This document shows positions 8,636-17,570 of a stretch of 64,000 nt of DNA, piece by piece; within the stretch, counting starts at the first letter, position 1; every line of letters starts with the position of its first letter. Position numbers and translations under genes: made by a program. Below the pieces are notes generated by a model. The model was not told the DNA's origin and did no database searches. It worked only from the letters and a program-made list of their open reading frames with translations. This DNA is from Opitutus sp. GAS368. GTDB taxonomy: Bacteria; Verrucomicrobiota; Verrucomicrobiia; Opitutales; Opitutaceae. The stretch is taken from contig CAMCHO010000002.1 in the NCBI GenBank assembly GCA_945874455.1, positions 28,155 through 92,154 of the forward strand, read 5' to 3'.

Positions 8636-10477
8636 ATGGCTCAAGCTTACACCGAAGCATCGATCAAAACGCTCTCCTCCCTCGAGCACATCCGCCTGCG
8701 TCCGGGGATGTATATCGGGCGGCTCGGCAATGGCACGCACGCCGAGGATGGCATTTACGTGCTCATCAAGGAGACGATCGATAATTGCATCGACGAATTT
8801 ACGATGGGCGCGGGCAAGAAGATCGAGGTCGTGCTCAACGAGCGCACGGTGAGCATCCGCGATTACGGCCGCGGCATCCCGCTGGGGAAACTCATCGACT
8901 GCGTCTCCATCATCAACACGGGCGCGAAATATGACAGCGAGACGTTTCAGAAATCGGTCGGCCTGAACGGCGTTGGGCAGAAAGCCGTCAATGCGTTGGC
9001 CTTCGAATATCGCGCGCAGGCGTTTCGCGATGGGCAGACAAAACTCGTGGAATTTTCCCAAGGGAAACTGAAGAAAGACCACAAGACAGTGAAGAGCGAC
9101 GAACGCACGGGCACGCTCGTGGAATTCACGCCCGACGAAGCCCTCTTTGGAAAGGATTTCAAATTCCGCCTCGAATTCATCGAGGACATGCTTTGGAACT
9201 ACGCCTTCCTCAATCGCGGGCTCACGCTCACCCTGAATGGAAAATCCTTCCGTTCGGAAAACGGCCTCAAGGACCTGCTCCAGAAAAATCTCAGCGGCGA
9301 GCCGCTCTATCCGATCGTGCATCTGGAAGGTGAAGACATCGAGGTCGCGATCACTCACGGCGCGCACTACGGCGAGGAATATTATTCGTTCGTCAACGGT
9401 CAGCACACGACGATGGGCGGCACCCACCTCGCGGCGTTTCGCGAAGCACTCGTCGATACGATCCGGAATTTTTTCAAAAAGGAGTATGACGCGGCGGACA
9501 TCCGTCAATCGATCGACGCCGCGGTCGCGGTGCGCGTGATGGAGCCGGTCTTCGAGTCGCAGACGAAGACGAAGCTCGGCTCGGCGGCGGTAGGGCCGAG
9601 TGGTCCCAGCCTGAAGGAATTTATCGGCAAGTTCATGCAGCAGTCGCTCGACGTTTATCTCCACAAAAACAAGGAGACCGCCGAGGTATTGAAACGCAAA
9701 ATTGAGGAAAGTGAACTCGAGCGCAAAGAGCTCGCCGGCATCCGCGGCCTCGCCCGCGACCGCGCGAAGAAGGCTTCGCTGCACAATAAAAAACTCCGCG
9801 ATTGCCGCCTCCACCTTGGCGACAAAAACCCGCGGGCAGAAGAGAGCACGCTCTTTATTGTGGAGGGCGACTCGGCGGCGGGTTCATTGACGGCGACGCG
9901 CGATGTGCAGACGCAGGCGGTCTTCGCGTTGAAGGGCAAACCGCTGAACACCTACGGGCTCTCGAAGAAAGTGATCTACGAGAACGAGGAGTTTCATCTT
10001 CTCCAATCGGCGTTGAACATCGAGGAAGGCCTCGACGGCCTGCGCTACAACAAAGTCGTGATCGCGACGGATGCCGACGTGGATGGCATGCACATCCGGT
10101 TGCTGTTGATCTCGTTTTTCCTGCAATTCTTCCCCGACTTGATCCGCAACGGGCATCTGTTTATTTTGGATACGCCGCTCTTCCGTGTGCGCAATAAGAA
10201 GAAAACGATCTACTGCTACTCGGAACAGGAGAAGCAAGCGGCGGTGTCGGAGCTCGGCGCGACCCACGAGATCACGCGCTTCAAGGGGCTGGGGGAAATT
10301 TCCGCGGGCGAGTTCAAGGATTTCATCGGCGAGAACATCCGCCTCGATCCGCTGACGTTGAACCACCTGCACAACAGCGACGAGTTGCTGACGTTCTTCA
10401 TGGGGAAAAACACCCCGGAGCGGCAGGATTTTATTATTGGAAATCTGCGGATCGAGAAGGATCTGGTGGCGGTGTAA
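8636..10477 (+). CDS. parE: Topoisomerase IV subunit B (type IIA topoisomerase ATPase/TOPRIM subunit)
   Basis: The ATG at 8636 gives [20 protein letters not shown], the usual start of the family; the open frame before it is not conserved in style. GHKL ATPase motifs are seen: DNCIDEF (Asn for Mg-ATP), [10 protein letters not shown] and [20 protein letters not shown]. The TOPRIM domain has VEGDSAAGS (Glu410) and [15 protein letters not shown] (Asp479, Asp481, Asp483). Length 613 residues suits ParE-type subunits without the long GyrB insert. Its partner is the A subunit at 14150-16312. Together they form the A2B2 enzyme that decatenates or relaxes DNA. Its last 20 codons are duplicated at 11167-11228, beyond a toxin-antitoxin insert. 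Confidence 0.93.
   Translation: MAQAYTEASIKTLSSLEHIRLRPGMYIGRLGNGTHAEDGIYVLIKETIDNCIDEFTMGAGKKIEVVLNERTVSIRDYGRGIPLGKLIDCVSIINTGAKYDSETFQKSVGLNGVGQKAVNALAFEYRAQAFRDGQTKLVEFSQGKLKKDHKTVKSDERTGTLVEFTPDEALFGKDFKFRLEFIEDMLWNYAFLNRGLTLTLNGKSFRSENGLKDLLQKNLSGEPLYPIVHLEGEDIEVAITHGAHYGEEYYSFVNGQHTTMGGTHLAAFREALVDTIRNFFKKEYDAADIRQSIDAAVAVRVMEPVFESQTKTKLGSAAVGPSGPSLKEFIGKFMQQSLDVYLHKNKETAEVLKRKIEESELERKELAGIRGLARDRAKKASLHNKKLRDCRLHLGDKNPRAEESTLFIVEGDSAAGSLTATRDVQTQAVFALKGKPLNTYGLSKKVIYENEEFHLLQSALNIEEGLDGLRYNKVVIATDADVDGMHIRLLLISFFLQFFPDLIRNGHLFILDTPLFRVRNKKKTIYCYSEQEKQAAVSELGATHEITRFKGLGEISAGEFKDFIGENIRLDPLTLNHLHNSDELLTFFMGKNTPERQDFIIGNLRIEKDLVAV
10416..10477 (+). repeat. parE 3' end, left copy of a 62-bp direct duplication
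   Basis: This functional end of parE (CGGAGCGGCAGGATTTTA onward to TAA) matches 11167-11228 at 53 of 62 positions at a constant offset of 751 bp. Most substitutions are silent or conservative (IIG/MIG, LRIEK/LRVEK, DLVAV/DFVVV), so both copies look as if they evolved as coding sequence. Confidence 0.85.
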
Positions 10478-10510
10478 AGTGAGGTGTGTTCTGAGATTGG
10501 AGGGCTGCGT

Positions 10511-10843
10511 TCAGAGCGTGCGGCTGGCGGCTTCGAGGGCGGCGGAAAAATCGGGCAGGCGCTTCCGTTTGGCGTAGGCTTGAAAGCGGCGGATGGCGAA
10601 GGGGGAGAGGTTCACCGTTTTGCGGAGCTTGCCCAGCGACTTGCGGCCCGCACCGGTGCGCACGCCGCCGCGGCCCGTGACGAGGACATGGCCGACAGCG
10701 ATGGCGGCCGCGGTGATTTCGGGCTGGTCGGAGAAGTCAATTTGGGCGTCGGGCTTGGTGGCGAGAGCGGCGAAATGGGCGCGCTCGGTGACGGTGAGCG
10801 GGCGGGCCAGAGCCTCAGCGAGGGTCATTTTAACGAGGGGCAT
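10511..10843 (-). CDS. brnA: BrnA-type (ribbon-helix-helix) antitoxin
   Basis: The ATG at 10843 gives 110 residues beginning MPLVKMTLAEALARPLT. The C-terminal third, RKTVNLSPFAIRRFQAYAKR, has the strand-helix-helix pattern of a MetJ/Arc/CopG DNA-binding domain, preceded by a basic GRGGVRTGAGRKS linker. The start overlaps the 3' end of the toxin gene by 14 bp, giving the toxin-first order typical of brnTA. In such pairs the antitoxin neutralises the ribonuclease and represses the shared promoter. The RHH at the very C-terminus and the longer N-terminal arm differ a little from textbook BrnA, so 'BrnA-like' is the safe wording. Confidence 0.75.
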   Translation of the reverse strand: MPLVKMTLAEALARPLTVTERAHFAALATKPDAQIDFSDQPEITAAAIAVGHVLVTGRGGVRTGAGRKSLGKLRKTVNLSPFAIRRFQAYAKRKRLPDFSAALEAASRTL

Positions 10844-11102
10844 AATGGAGCTCTCTTTCGCGGCGGCTCGCGGGGCGGGCCGAGATAAGCCGGGTGACGC
10901 CGGCGCGGTCGGTAGGGGTGACGGTGAGGAGCAGGGCATCGGCCACGCGACCGATGGTGTTTTCCCTTCGCTCGACGGGATGGCGGGGATCGACCGCGGT
11001 GAGCCGGGCGGGATCGGCGAAGACGAGGGTGGCCCGCGCAAAATCCACCCCCTGTTTGGCGAGGTTGACAGCGGCCTTGGCGGCATCCCACGCGAACTGC
11101 AT
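10830..11102 (-). CDS. brnT: BrnT family type II toxin (ribonuclease)
   Basis: Ninety residues, the usual BrnT size. The start MQFAWDAAKAAVNLAKQGVDF matches the family pattern (F.WD..KA..N..KHGV.F), followed by VFADP, NTIGRVADALLLTVTPTDR and the terminal ISARPASRRERELHY. BrnT has a RelE-like fold and cuts RNA; the conserved 'ISAR.A...Er..Y' tail is present. It lies antisense to parE inside an insert bounded by two copies of the parE tail (10416-10477 and 11167-11228). Confidence 0.9.
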   Translation of the reverse strand: MQFAWDAAKAAVNLAKQGVDFARATLVFADPARLTAVDPRHPVERRENTIGRVADALLLTVTPTDRAGVTRLISARPASRRERELHYAPR

Positions 11103-11166
11103 GGCTGATAGCGTGCGCTCGATTTCAACTCGCGAAAGGGCGATTTTGGCGGGAGCTTTATCGTCA

Positions 11167-11228
11167 CGGAGCGGCAGGATTTTATGATCGGGAATCTGCG
11201 GGTGGAGAAGGATTTTGTGGTGGTGTAG
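11167..11228 (+). pseudogene. Duplicated parE C-terminal fragment
   Basis: Encodes ERQDFMIGNLRVEKDFVVV then TAG, a divergent version of the ParE end [19 protein letters not shown]. No start or upstream ParE coding sequence precedes it. The most economical reading is that the brnTA segment inserted near the 3' end of parE, or arrived carrying its own parE tail, leaving the displaced or imported end here. Confidence 0.8.
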
Positions 11229-11337
11229 ATCGCGACTATTATCTATGCACCGATAAAATATGTTTTATGGTAATATATTTATAAAATGAAGTTTATGATT
11301 GAAGATAGAAAATTAAATCTATTCATAATCAGGAGAA
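11229..11337. promoter_or_regulatory. AT-rich upstream region of the hipA-like gene with a palindrome
   Basis: This is the most AT-rich stretch nearby. ATAAAA-TATG-TTTTAT (11253-11268) is a 6-bp-arm palindrome, followed by TAATATATTTATAAAAT, which offers several possible -10 elements, and by AGGAGA 5 bases before the hipA ATG at 11338. The HipA-like protein carries its own N-terminal helix-turn-helix, so this palindrome is a candidate autoregulatory operator. Composition suggests foreign origin. Confidence 0.5.
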
Positions 11338-12747
11338 ATGGCACGCCCGGCACAGCTCACCGTTGCCGACCTGACCCTGCGGTTTCAGGTGGGCGGAGCG
11401 TTGTCGGCGCAGGCGCTGGCGACGGCGTTGGACGTGACGCAGCCGACCATTTCGCGCGGGCTGACGCGGCTCGGTGAGTCGGTGGTGGTGCTCGGTGCGG
11501 CGCGGCGGGCGCGGTATGCGTTGCGACGGGCGGTGCGCTCGGCGGGAGATCGGTGGCCGGTTTATCGGGTCGACGCGGCGGGACGGGCGGGCGAGTGGGC
11601 GCGGGTCCATGCGTTGCACGGTGGAGTGTGGGTCGAGTGGGCGGGCGAGGCCCCGGCTTGGGCGGAGCGGGCGCTGGACCGAGAGGGATTTTTGGACGGG
11701 TTGCCGTTTTTCCTCGGTGATTTTCGACCGCAGGGATTTCTTGGACGGCAACAGGCACGACGGGTAGCGGAGGCGTTGCGGTTGCCGGCGGACCCGCGGC
11801 AGTGGGGCGACGATGATACGCTCGTTTTTCTTCAGGCGGAGGGCGACGATCTGCCGGGCGATCTCATCGTGGGCGAGGCACCCGTGCGGCGGGTGTTGGC
11901 CCGGGCGCTCGATGCGGCGACGACTTCAGCGACGGATGGAACGGTCGCGGAGAACGCGAGGGCGGTGCGCTATCCCGAACTCGCGACGCAGGTGTCGGCG
12001 GGTGGGATGGTGGGTTCGTCAGCGGGCGGAGAGCAGCCGAAGTTTTTGACGACGGTGCGACGCGACGCGGGCCCGGTGGAGCCGGTGTTGGTGAAGTTTT
12101 CCCCGCCGATGGAGACGCCCGTGGGGCGGCGGTGGGCAGATTTGTTGGCGGCCGAGGCGCACGCGCTGGCCGTATTGGCGGAGCATGGACTGGCGATGGC
12201 CGGGGCGCGGGTGCTCGATGCGGGCGGGCGGCGTTTTCTGGAAGTCGCGCGGCATGATCGGGTGGGCGCGCGGGGGCGGCGCGGGGTGGTGTCGCTGGAG
12301 GCGCTGCACGGGGCGTTTGACGGCGGTGGGGCGGCGCACGACTGGGTGGCGGCGGCAGAGTCGCTCGCGCGGGCGGAGTTGATCGAGGCGGCGTCGTTGG
12401 ACGCGGTCCGTCGGCTGCATTTCTTTGGCGAACTGATCGGAAATTCCGACATGCATTTCGGCAATCTCTCGTTCTGGCTCGATGATGCGCGCTGGTTTCG
12501 CGTGGCGCCCGCTTACGACATGCTGCCGATGGAGTGGTCGCCGAGCGTGCAGGGTGAGGTCGTGGTGCGGGAGTTGGTCCCTCGCGCGCCGTTGCCGGGA
12601 GCAGCGGGCACGTGGGGCGAAGTCGCGGCGTGGGCGGGGGATTTTTGGCGGCGCGTGGCGGAGGATGCGGCAGTGTCGGCGGAGTTTGCCGAGATCGCAC
12701 GGCGGGCGGGTGCGCAGGTGGAACGGATGCGAGGGCTGTTTGCATGA
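11338..12747 (+). CDS. HipA-family kinase toxin with N-terminal helix-turn-helix (YjjJ-like)
   Basis: A 469-residue protein with a good ribosome site (AGGAGA). Residues 1-50 form a winged/helix-turn-helix-like segment, ALATALDVTQPTISRGLTRLGE. The remainder is a HipA kinase: SSAGGEQPKFLT (P-loop-like Ser-rich region, about residue 222), a VKFSPP strand, LIGNSDMHFGNLSF (catalytic Asp and Mg-binding Asn) and AYDMLPMEWSP. HipA kinases phosphorylate aminoacyl-tRNA synthetases and arrest growth. The single-protein fusion of HTH and kinase without a separate HipB matches the E. coli YjjJ branch. It overlaps the following protease gene by ATGA, so the two are translationally coupled. Confidence 0.88.
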   Translation: MARPAQLTVADLTLRFQVGGALSAQALATALDVTQPTISRGLTRLGESVVVLGAARRARYALRRAVRSAGDRWPVYRVDAAGRAGEWARVHALHGGVWVEWAGEAPAWAERALDREGFLDGLPFFLGDFRPQGFLGRQQARRVAEALRLPADPRQWGDDDTLVFLQAEGDDLPGDLIVGEAPVRRVLARALDAATTSATDGTVAENARAVRYPELATQVSAGGMVGSSAGGEQPKFLTTVRRDAGPVEPVLVKFSPPMETPVGRRWADLLAAEAHALAVLAEHGLAMAGARVLDAGGRRFLEVARHDRVGARGRRGVVSLEALHGAFDGGGAAHDWVAAAESLARAELIEAASLDAVRRLHFFGELIGNSDMHFGNLSFWLDDARWFRVAPAYDMLPMEWSPSVQGEVVVRELVPRAPLPGAAGTWGEVAAWAGDFWRRVAEDAAVSAEFAEIARRAGAQVERMRGLFA

Positions 12748-13988
12748 GGGCGGCACGGCGGCGAATCGGTGCGATGGGCTTGGCGTTCGCCTTGGCTTGG
12801 TTGGCTGGCTGCACGACTACGCCGGCGCCGCGGGTCGCTTTGGCGGCGGTGCCAGTCGAGCAACACGCGCGGGCGGAGGGAAACATGCGCGTGTTCGATC
12901 GCGTGTGGGGACTCGTCGCGGACTGGCACTACGATCCGAAGCTGCACGGCGTCGATTGGCCGGCGGCCGGTTTGAAGTATGGTGCGGAGGTGGCGGCGGC
13001 GGCGGACGACCAGGCACTCTACGCCGCGCTGGGCGCGATGGTGGGTTTGCTGAAGGACAGTCACACGCACGCGCTGTCACCGACGCAGACGAAGGAGCGG
13101 CGCACGCAGACGCGCGCGCGTACTGGGTTTTACATGACGCGGGTCGAGGGACGTTGGATCGTGAGCGAACTCGTGGCGGGCAGTCCGGCGGAGTTGGCCG
13201 GTGTGAAAACGGGCTGGGTCGTCGTCGCGCGGAATGGCACCGCGTTCGGTGAACGCAGCGAGGCGCGGCCGAAGGTGGGCGAAGTGGCGCAGTGGGAATT
13301 TTTGGACGATCGCGATCAGCCCGTGGCCCTGGCGATCGTCGCGGAGAGCCTCTCGACGAAGCCGCGGCAGGAGGTGCGGGTGCTGGCGGGTGGCGTTGTT
13401 TATCTGCGCTTCGATGCGTTCGACCCGGCGGACCGTCGCTGGCTGAGCGATCAGTTGAAAACGAATCGCGCGGCGTCGGGTGTAGTGATCGATCTGCGAC
13501 GAAATCCGGGTGGTGGGACGATTTCGCTGGGCATCACCATCGGAGAGTTTTTTGACCGGGCGGTGGACTGCGGGACGTTTATCACGCGTGGCGGGTATCG
13601 CGGCGGGAAAAGCTCATGGCAGATGGGGTCGGCGCGCTATGGCGGGAGCGTGGTCGTGCTCGTCGATGGTGCGACGGGGAGTGCGGCGGAGATTTTTGCG
13701 GCGGTGCTGCAAGAGCACGGGCGCGCGACGATTGTCGGCCGGAAAACGGCGGGGGCGGTGCTCGCGAGCTGGTATCATGGATTGCCGGACGGAGGGGAGC
13801 TGCAGCTGAGTCGCCAGGACTATGTGACGCCGAAAGGGCGGCGGCTGGAGAACGCGGGCGTCGCGCCGGACGTGAAGGTCGTGCGCACGGCCGCCGACGT
13901 GCGCGCGGGGAGGGATGTCGATTTGGAGGCGGCGCTGCGGGTGTTGGCAAAGGAGGCGTCCTCCCGATCGGGGGCCGCACGCCCCTGA
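12744..13988 (+). CDS. S41-family (C-terminal processing) peptidase, lipoprotein
   Basis: The ATG at 12744 overlaps the HipA stop and begins a lipoprotein signal (MGLAFALAWLAGC, Cys at the lipobox). A PDZ-like segment follows (TRVEGRWIVSELVAGSPAEL, AGVKTGWVVVARNGTAF). The S41 core has VIDLRRNPGGG, then the nucleophile Ser313 in DGATGSAAEIF and the base Lys334 in GRKTAGAV, giving the Ser/Lys dyad. 414 residues. Tail-specific proteases of this type process or degrade envelope proteins; the substrate here is unknown. Coupling to a HipA-like gene is unusual and has no obvious functional explanation. Confidence 0.88.
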   Translation: MRAARRRIGAMGLAFALAWLAGCTTTPAPRVALAAVPVEQHARAEGNMRVFDRVWGLVADWHYDPKLHGVDWPAAGLKYGAEVAAAADDQALYAALGAMVGLLKDSHTHALSPTQTKERRTQTRARTGFYMTRVEGRWIVSELVAGSPAELAGVKTGWVVVARNGTAFGERSEARPKVGEVAQWEFLDDRDQPVALAIVAESLSTKPRQEVRVLAGGVVYLRFDAFDPADRRWLSDQLKTNRAASGVVIDLRRNPGGGTISLGITIGEFFDRAVDCGTFITRGGYRGGKSSWQMGSARYGGSVVVLVDGATGSAAEIFAAVLQEHGRATIVGRKTAGAVLASWYHGLPDGGELQLSRQDYVTPKGRRLENAGVAPDVKVVRTAADVRAGRDVDLEAALRVLAKEASSRSGAARP

Positions 13989-14081
13989 ACGGCGGCGACG
14001 GCGGCGACGAAGCGGGTCGAGACCGCGGCGTGAATGCGACACGGTGTGAAGTCGGAGGGTACTGATTAATCGGGGGTGAAT

Positions 14082-14106
14082 CCGCGCCGCTTGACGCGCG
14101 GCGCGG
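14082..14106. repeat. Perfect 9-bp inverted repeat before parC
   Basis: CCGCGCCGC-TTGACGC-GCGGCGCGG, 43 bp before the parC ATG. No T-run follows, so it is not a typical intrinsic terminator; it could form a leader hairpin or mark the end of the S41 transcript. Confidence 0.55.
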
Positions 14107-14149
14107 GCGCGTGGCAGCCTGCGCGTTTTACCAATCTCTTTCGCGCGCA

Positions 14150-16312
14150 ATGCCCAAGAAACCGACTTCGAAAAACTCCGACCAATCCGAGTTGCCCCTC
14201 GACAGCGCAGCCGCGTCTGCGGCGGTGCCGACGCCCGTGGCGACGCCACCGCCGGAGACAAAGGCCGTCGAGTTCCCGGTGCCGGCAGAACCGGTGGCAC
14301 CCGCTGCGCCCAGCGTCGCGCTCGAAGGTCCGGCGGTCTTCACGCCCGGCCCGCGGCGCGGCGGTGCGAGCGTGCAGGAGGAAGATTCCCCGCTGGCGAA
14401 GAGTTACCGGGGATGGTTTCTTGAATACGCGAGCTACGTCATCCTCGACCGCGCCGTCCCGCACATCGACGACGGCCTGAAGCCGGTGCAGCGCCGGATT
14501 CTGCATACGCTGTGGGACATGGACGACGGGCGTTTTCATAAGGTCGCCAATGTCGTCGGTCGCTCGATGTCGCTCCACCCGCACGGCGACGCGTCCATCG
14601 GCGCCGCGCTCGTGGCAATTGGGCAACGCGCGTTCCTCATCGAGCCGCAGGGTAATTACGGCAATCTCCTCACGGGCGACGAGGCGGCGGCGCCGCGATA
14701 CATCGAGGCGCGCCTCACGAATTTCGCGAAGGACGTGCTTTTCAACCCGAAGACGACGGACTGGCAGCTCAGCTACGACGGTCGTGCGAAGGAGCCCGTC
14801 ACGTTGCCGGCGAAGTTCCCCATTGTGCTGCTCGAGGGTGCCGAGGGTATCGCGGTCGGCCTCGCGACCAAGATTCTCCCGCACAATTTCAACGATCTTT
14901 GCCGCGCGGCGATCAATCATCTCCAGGGAAAAACGTTCCGCATCTTCCCAGATTTTCCGACGGGTGGCATCGCGGACTTCACGGACTACAACGACGGCGA
15001 GCGCGGCGGAAAAGTAAAAGTCCGCGCCAAGATCGAGCAGCGCTCGAAATACCTCCTCGCGATCACCGAGCTGCCGTTCGGCTCGACCACGGAGACGCTC
15101 ATCGAGTCGATTTTGACCGCCAACGCGAAGGGCCGGATCAAGGTCAAACACGTCGACGACAATACGGCCGACTCCGTCGAAATTCTTGTCCACCTCCCGC
15201 AAGGTGCCGAGCCGGAGAAAGTCATCCAGCAACTCTACGTTTTTACAAACTGCCAGATGCAGCTCTCGCCGGCGGCGTGCGTGATCGAGAAGGACAAGCC
15301 GCAGTTCCTTGGCGTGAAGGAAATTTTGCGCCGCAGCGTCGAGCGCACGCGCGAGCTCCTCAAGCGCGAGCTCGAGATCAAGCTCGGCGAACTGGAGCAG
15401 CAGTGGCACTGGGATTCCCTCGAGCGCATTTTCATTGAGGAGCGCATCTATCGGAACATTGAGAAATCGAAGACGTGGGAGAGCGTGTTGCACGAAATCC
15501 GCACGGGCCTGAAACCGTTTCTCAAGCAGCTGCGTCGCGACGTGACGGACGAGGACATCACGCGCCTCACCGAAATCCGCATCAAACGCATCTCCGCTTA
15601 CAACCGTTTCCAGGCCGACGAAGCGCTGAAGAAAATCGAAGACGGGATGAAGGAAACGAAGGCCCATCTGAAGAATCTTACCGGCTATACGATCGCGTGG
15701 TTCGAGCTGCTTCAGGAAAAATATGGCAAAGGCCATAAGCGCCGCACGAGCTATGACGAGATTGAGCAGATCGACGCCTCGGCCGTCGTGTCGGCCAACC
15801 AGCGCCTCTACGTCAACAAAGACGACGGCTTCATCGGCCTCAACTGGCGCCAGCACGACTACATCCAAGACTGCACGATTCTGGACGCGGTGCTCTGCAT
15901 TATGCGCGACGGTTCGCTGAAAGTCGCGAAGGTGGCCGACAAAGTGTTTATGGGGCGCGACATTATTTACGTCACGATCTTCCCGAAGGACGGCGACACG
16001 GCGTTTTATTCGATGGTCTATCAGGACAAAGAGAGCGGAAAAGCCTTCGCGAAACGTTTCCAAATCGGCGGCCTCTCGCGCGACAAACTCTACCCGCTCG
16101 TGAAAAGTGAGGGCTCGAAGATCGTGTGGCTGCACGTGGCAAAGACGGAGAAAGAGATGCCGAAGCACGTGAAGGTCTTGATCGACGGCCGCAGCGGCGC
16201 CCGGGTGCGCGAGGTTGATTTCGACCTCGGGGCGATCCCCGTGAGCACCCGCAGCGCGAAGGGTGTGACGGTTTCGAAGTGGCCGGTGAAAGAAGTAAAA
16301 CTGATGGAGTAG
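14150..16312 (+). CDS. parC: Topoisomerase IV/gyrase-type subunit A
   Basis: The ATG at 14150 gives [15 protein letters not shown], then a Pro/Ala-rich arm of about 70 residues that is longer than usual. The breakage-reunion domain starts at about residue 85 ([26 protein letters not shown]), with [18 protein letters not shown] and the active-site Tyr184 in APRYIEARL. The coiled-coil tower follows around residues 400-520. The C-terminal part is short and lacks a recognisable GyrA box, which argues for a ParC-type enzyme. 720 residues. It pairs with the subunit at 8636; normally such genes are adjacent, whereas here four genes intervene. Confidence 0.92.
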   Translation: MPKKPTSKNSDQSELPLDSAAASAAVPTPVATPPPETKAVEFPVPAEPVAPAAPSVALEGPAVFTPGPRRGGASVQEEDSPLAKSYRGWFLEYASYVILDRAVPHIDDGLKPVQRRILHTLWDMDDGRFHKVANVVGRSMSLHPHGDASIGAALVAIGQRAFLIEPQGNYGNLLTGDEAAAPRYIEARLTNFAKDVLFNPKTTDWQLSYDGRAKEPVTLPAKFPIVLLEGAEGIAVGLATKILPHNFNDLCRAAINHLQGKTFRIFPDFPTGGIADFTDYNDGERGGKVKVRAKIEQRSKYLLAITELPFGSTTETLIESILTANAKGRIKVKHVDDNTADSVEILVHLPQGAEPEKVIQQLYVFTNCQMQLSPAACVIEKDKPQFLGVKEILRRSVERTRELLKRELEIKLGELEQQWHWDSLERIFIEERIYRNIEKSKTWESVLHEIRTGLKPFLKQLRRDVTDEDITRLTEIRIKRISAYNRFQADEALKKIEDGMKETKAHLKNLTGYTIAWFELLQEKYGKGHKRRTSYDEIEQIDASAVVSANQRLYVNKDDGFIGLNWRQHDYIQDCTILDAVLCIMRDGSLKVAKVADKVFMGRDIIYVTIFPKDGDTAFYSMVYQDKESGKAFAKRFQIGGLSRDKLYPLVKSEGSKIVWLHVAKTEKEMPKHVKVLIDGRSGARVREVDFDLGAIPVSTRSAKGVTVSKWPVKEVKLME

Positions 16313-16685
16313 GGCGGGGCGTCTCCGTGGCGGAGTGCGTGGGCGTAAAATTGTGGGTTAAGCGTAGCACGAGAGGGCGCGGCTCAGCACTCCACTTCCC
16401 GCGAGCGCAACGCCGTGAGCAAGCACCCGGCGATTGCGTGTAAGTTTCGCCTTGGCATCCGGCGCGCATGGCGCCGCCGGATTCAAAGCCCGGCAGCTCG
16501 GCGACCGGAGGCGGCAGCCCGACCGAGCCTTCGCGAGATTCGACAAAAAGGAGAAATTGCAATCGACGGTCTGAGTCCGGACCTTTCGCCGCGCTCTCGT
16601 AACTTGCGCGCGCGTTTTAGTGGGGAAGGTGACGAGAATAGGCGAAAATCGCTCGAATTAAGGAAGTCCGAATAGGCCTTACAAA
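16313..16685. other. Intergenic region with a hairpin, no gene supported
   Basis: 373 bp between the convergent parC and blh genes. ATCCGGCG (16457-16464) and CGCCGGAT (16475-16482) form an 8-bp-arm hairpin. An 86-codon open frame at 16415-16675 has no protein-like features. The base composition falls towards blh. Confidence 0.45.
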
Positions 16686-17570
16686 TCAGGGTATTTTTTC
16701 ACGGATCCAACCCGAAAGACGGACCCGCTCGACCAAAACCATGTGGGGCACGGTCAGCGCTGCCAGTCCGACAAAGACCACTTGGACCACGCGCGCATCC
16801 AGCGCGGTGTCGCGAAGAAAAACCCACGCGAGGGCCGAGCCGGCCAGCACGCCAGCCATCGGCAGCAAGGCGGCACCGGCGACGTATCGCCACGAGGAGC
16901 GGCCGGAAAAATTCATCGTCCGTAAAATATGCCGGGCGCTGTGCATACCGCAAAAAAACACGACAAAAGACACCAACGGCGGCGCCACGATCGCGAGGAT
17001 ACCGGCCGCCGCCATTTCCAGCGCGGTCCAGAAATCATGGCGGGTTTGCCACAGCGAGGCGAAGGCGAGACCGACCAGCCAAGGCCACGCCAGCCACCGG
17101 AGCCACGGCACTAACGGCGCCGCCGTGGCGTCCCCCACCAACAAGCCAAAGAGTCGGCCGATTTCCTGCGCGTGCCCGATGGTGGGCAGCAGAATCACAC
17201 TGCCCCCGTAAAACAGGCGCGCCGGCCATGGCGCACCTTGCAAAGGATCGCCGGAAAAGTGCGCGGCGGAGATAGCCAGGAAACCGAGCAAAAACAGACC
17301 GGGTTGCCAGAGCCACAAACCGACCACCAGCGCGGCCAGCAGCAAATAGAGCAGGCTAAATTGCAACCAGCCGCTCAGGGTGCGAATGCCGTAGAGTTGC
17401 TTCGCAAAAATCGTATCGAGTGCCCCGTGCGGCACGCCCAGCACCCCAATGAGTACGGCAACCACGATCAATTCCAGCCGCGGCGACAGGCGCCCCAAGG
17501 CGAGCGTGCCAAGGGCGACCAGCAAAGCGCCTGCACTGAAGACAATACCCTGAACACGCAGCGCATTCAT
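16686..17570 (-). CDS. blh: Brp/Blh-type beta-carotene 15,15'-dioxygenase (retinal-forming)
   Basis: The ATG at 17570 overlaps the crtY stop (ATGA, 17567-17570). The 294-residue product is strongly hydrophobic with about eight membrane segments. The conserved His residues of the Blh family are visible: GVPHGALD, SAAHFSGD, CGMHSARHILR and TVPHMVLVERVR. Blh cleaves beta-carotene at the central double bond to two all-trans retinals, the rhodopsin chromophore. It is the last gene of a six-gene minus-strand operon with rhodopsin first, so each step from prenyl diphosphate to retinal is encoded together. Confidence 0.92.
   Translation of the reverse strand: MNALRVQGIVFSAGALLVALGTLALGRLSPRLELIVVAVLIGVLGVPHGALDTIFAKQLYGIRTLSGWLQFSLLYLLLAALVVGLWLWQPGLFLLGFLAISAAHFSGDPLQGAPWPARLFYGGSVILLPTIGHAQEIGRLFGLLVGDATAAPLVPWLRWLAWPWLVGLAFASLWQTRHDFWTALEMAAAGILAIVAPPLVSFVVFFCGMHSARHILRTMNFSGRSSWRYVAGAALLPMAGVLAGSALAWVFLRDTALDARVVQVVFVGLAALTVPHMVLVERVRLSGWIREKIP

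Noticed and set aside
11286-11477. 63-codon frame MKFMIEDRKLNLFIIRR overlapping the hipA start
   Set aside because: AT-rich start then a frame-shifted reading of hipA; no separate ribosome site and no antitoxin motif, so not a HipB.
14066-16168. 700-codon minus-strand frame opposite parC
   Set aside because: Shadow of parC, composed of Arg/Val/Asp-rich sequence with no domain.
16415-16675. 86-codon frame between parC and blh
   Set aside because: Arg/Ser-rich, no start context, crosses a hairpin; no protein-like features.
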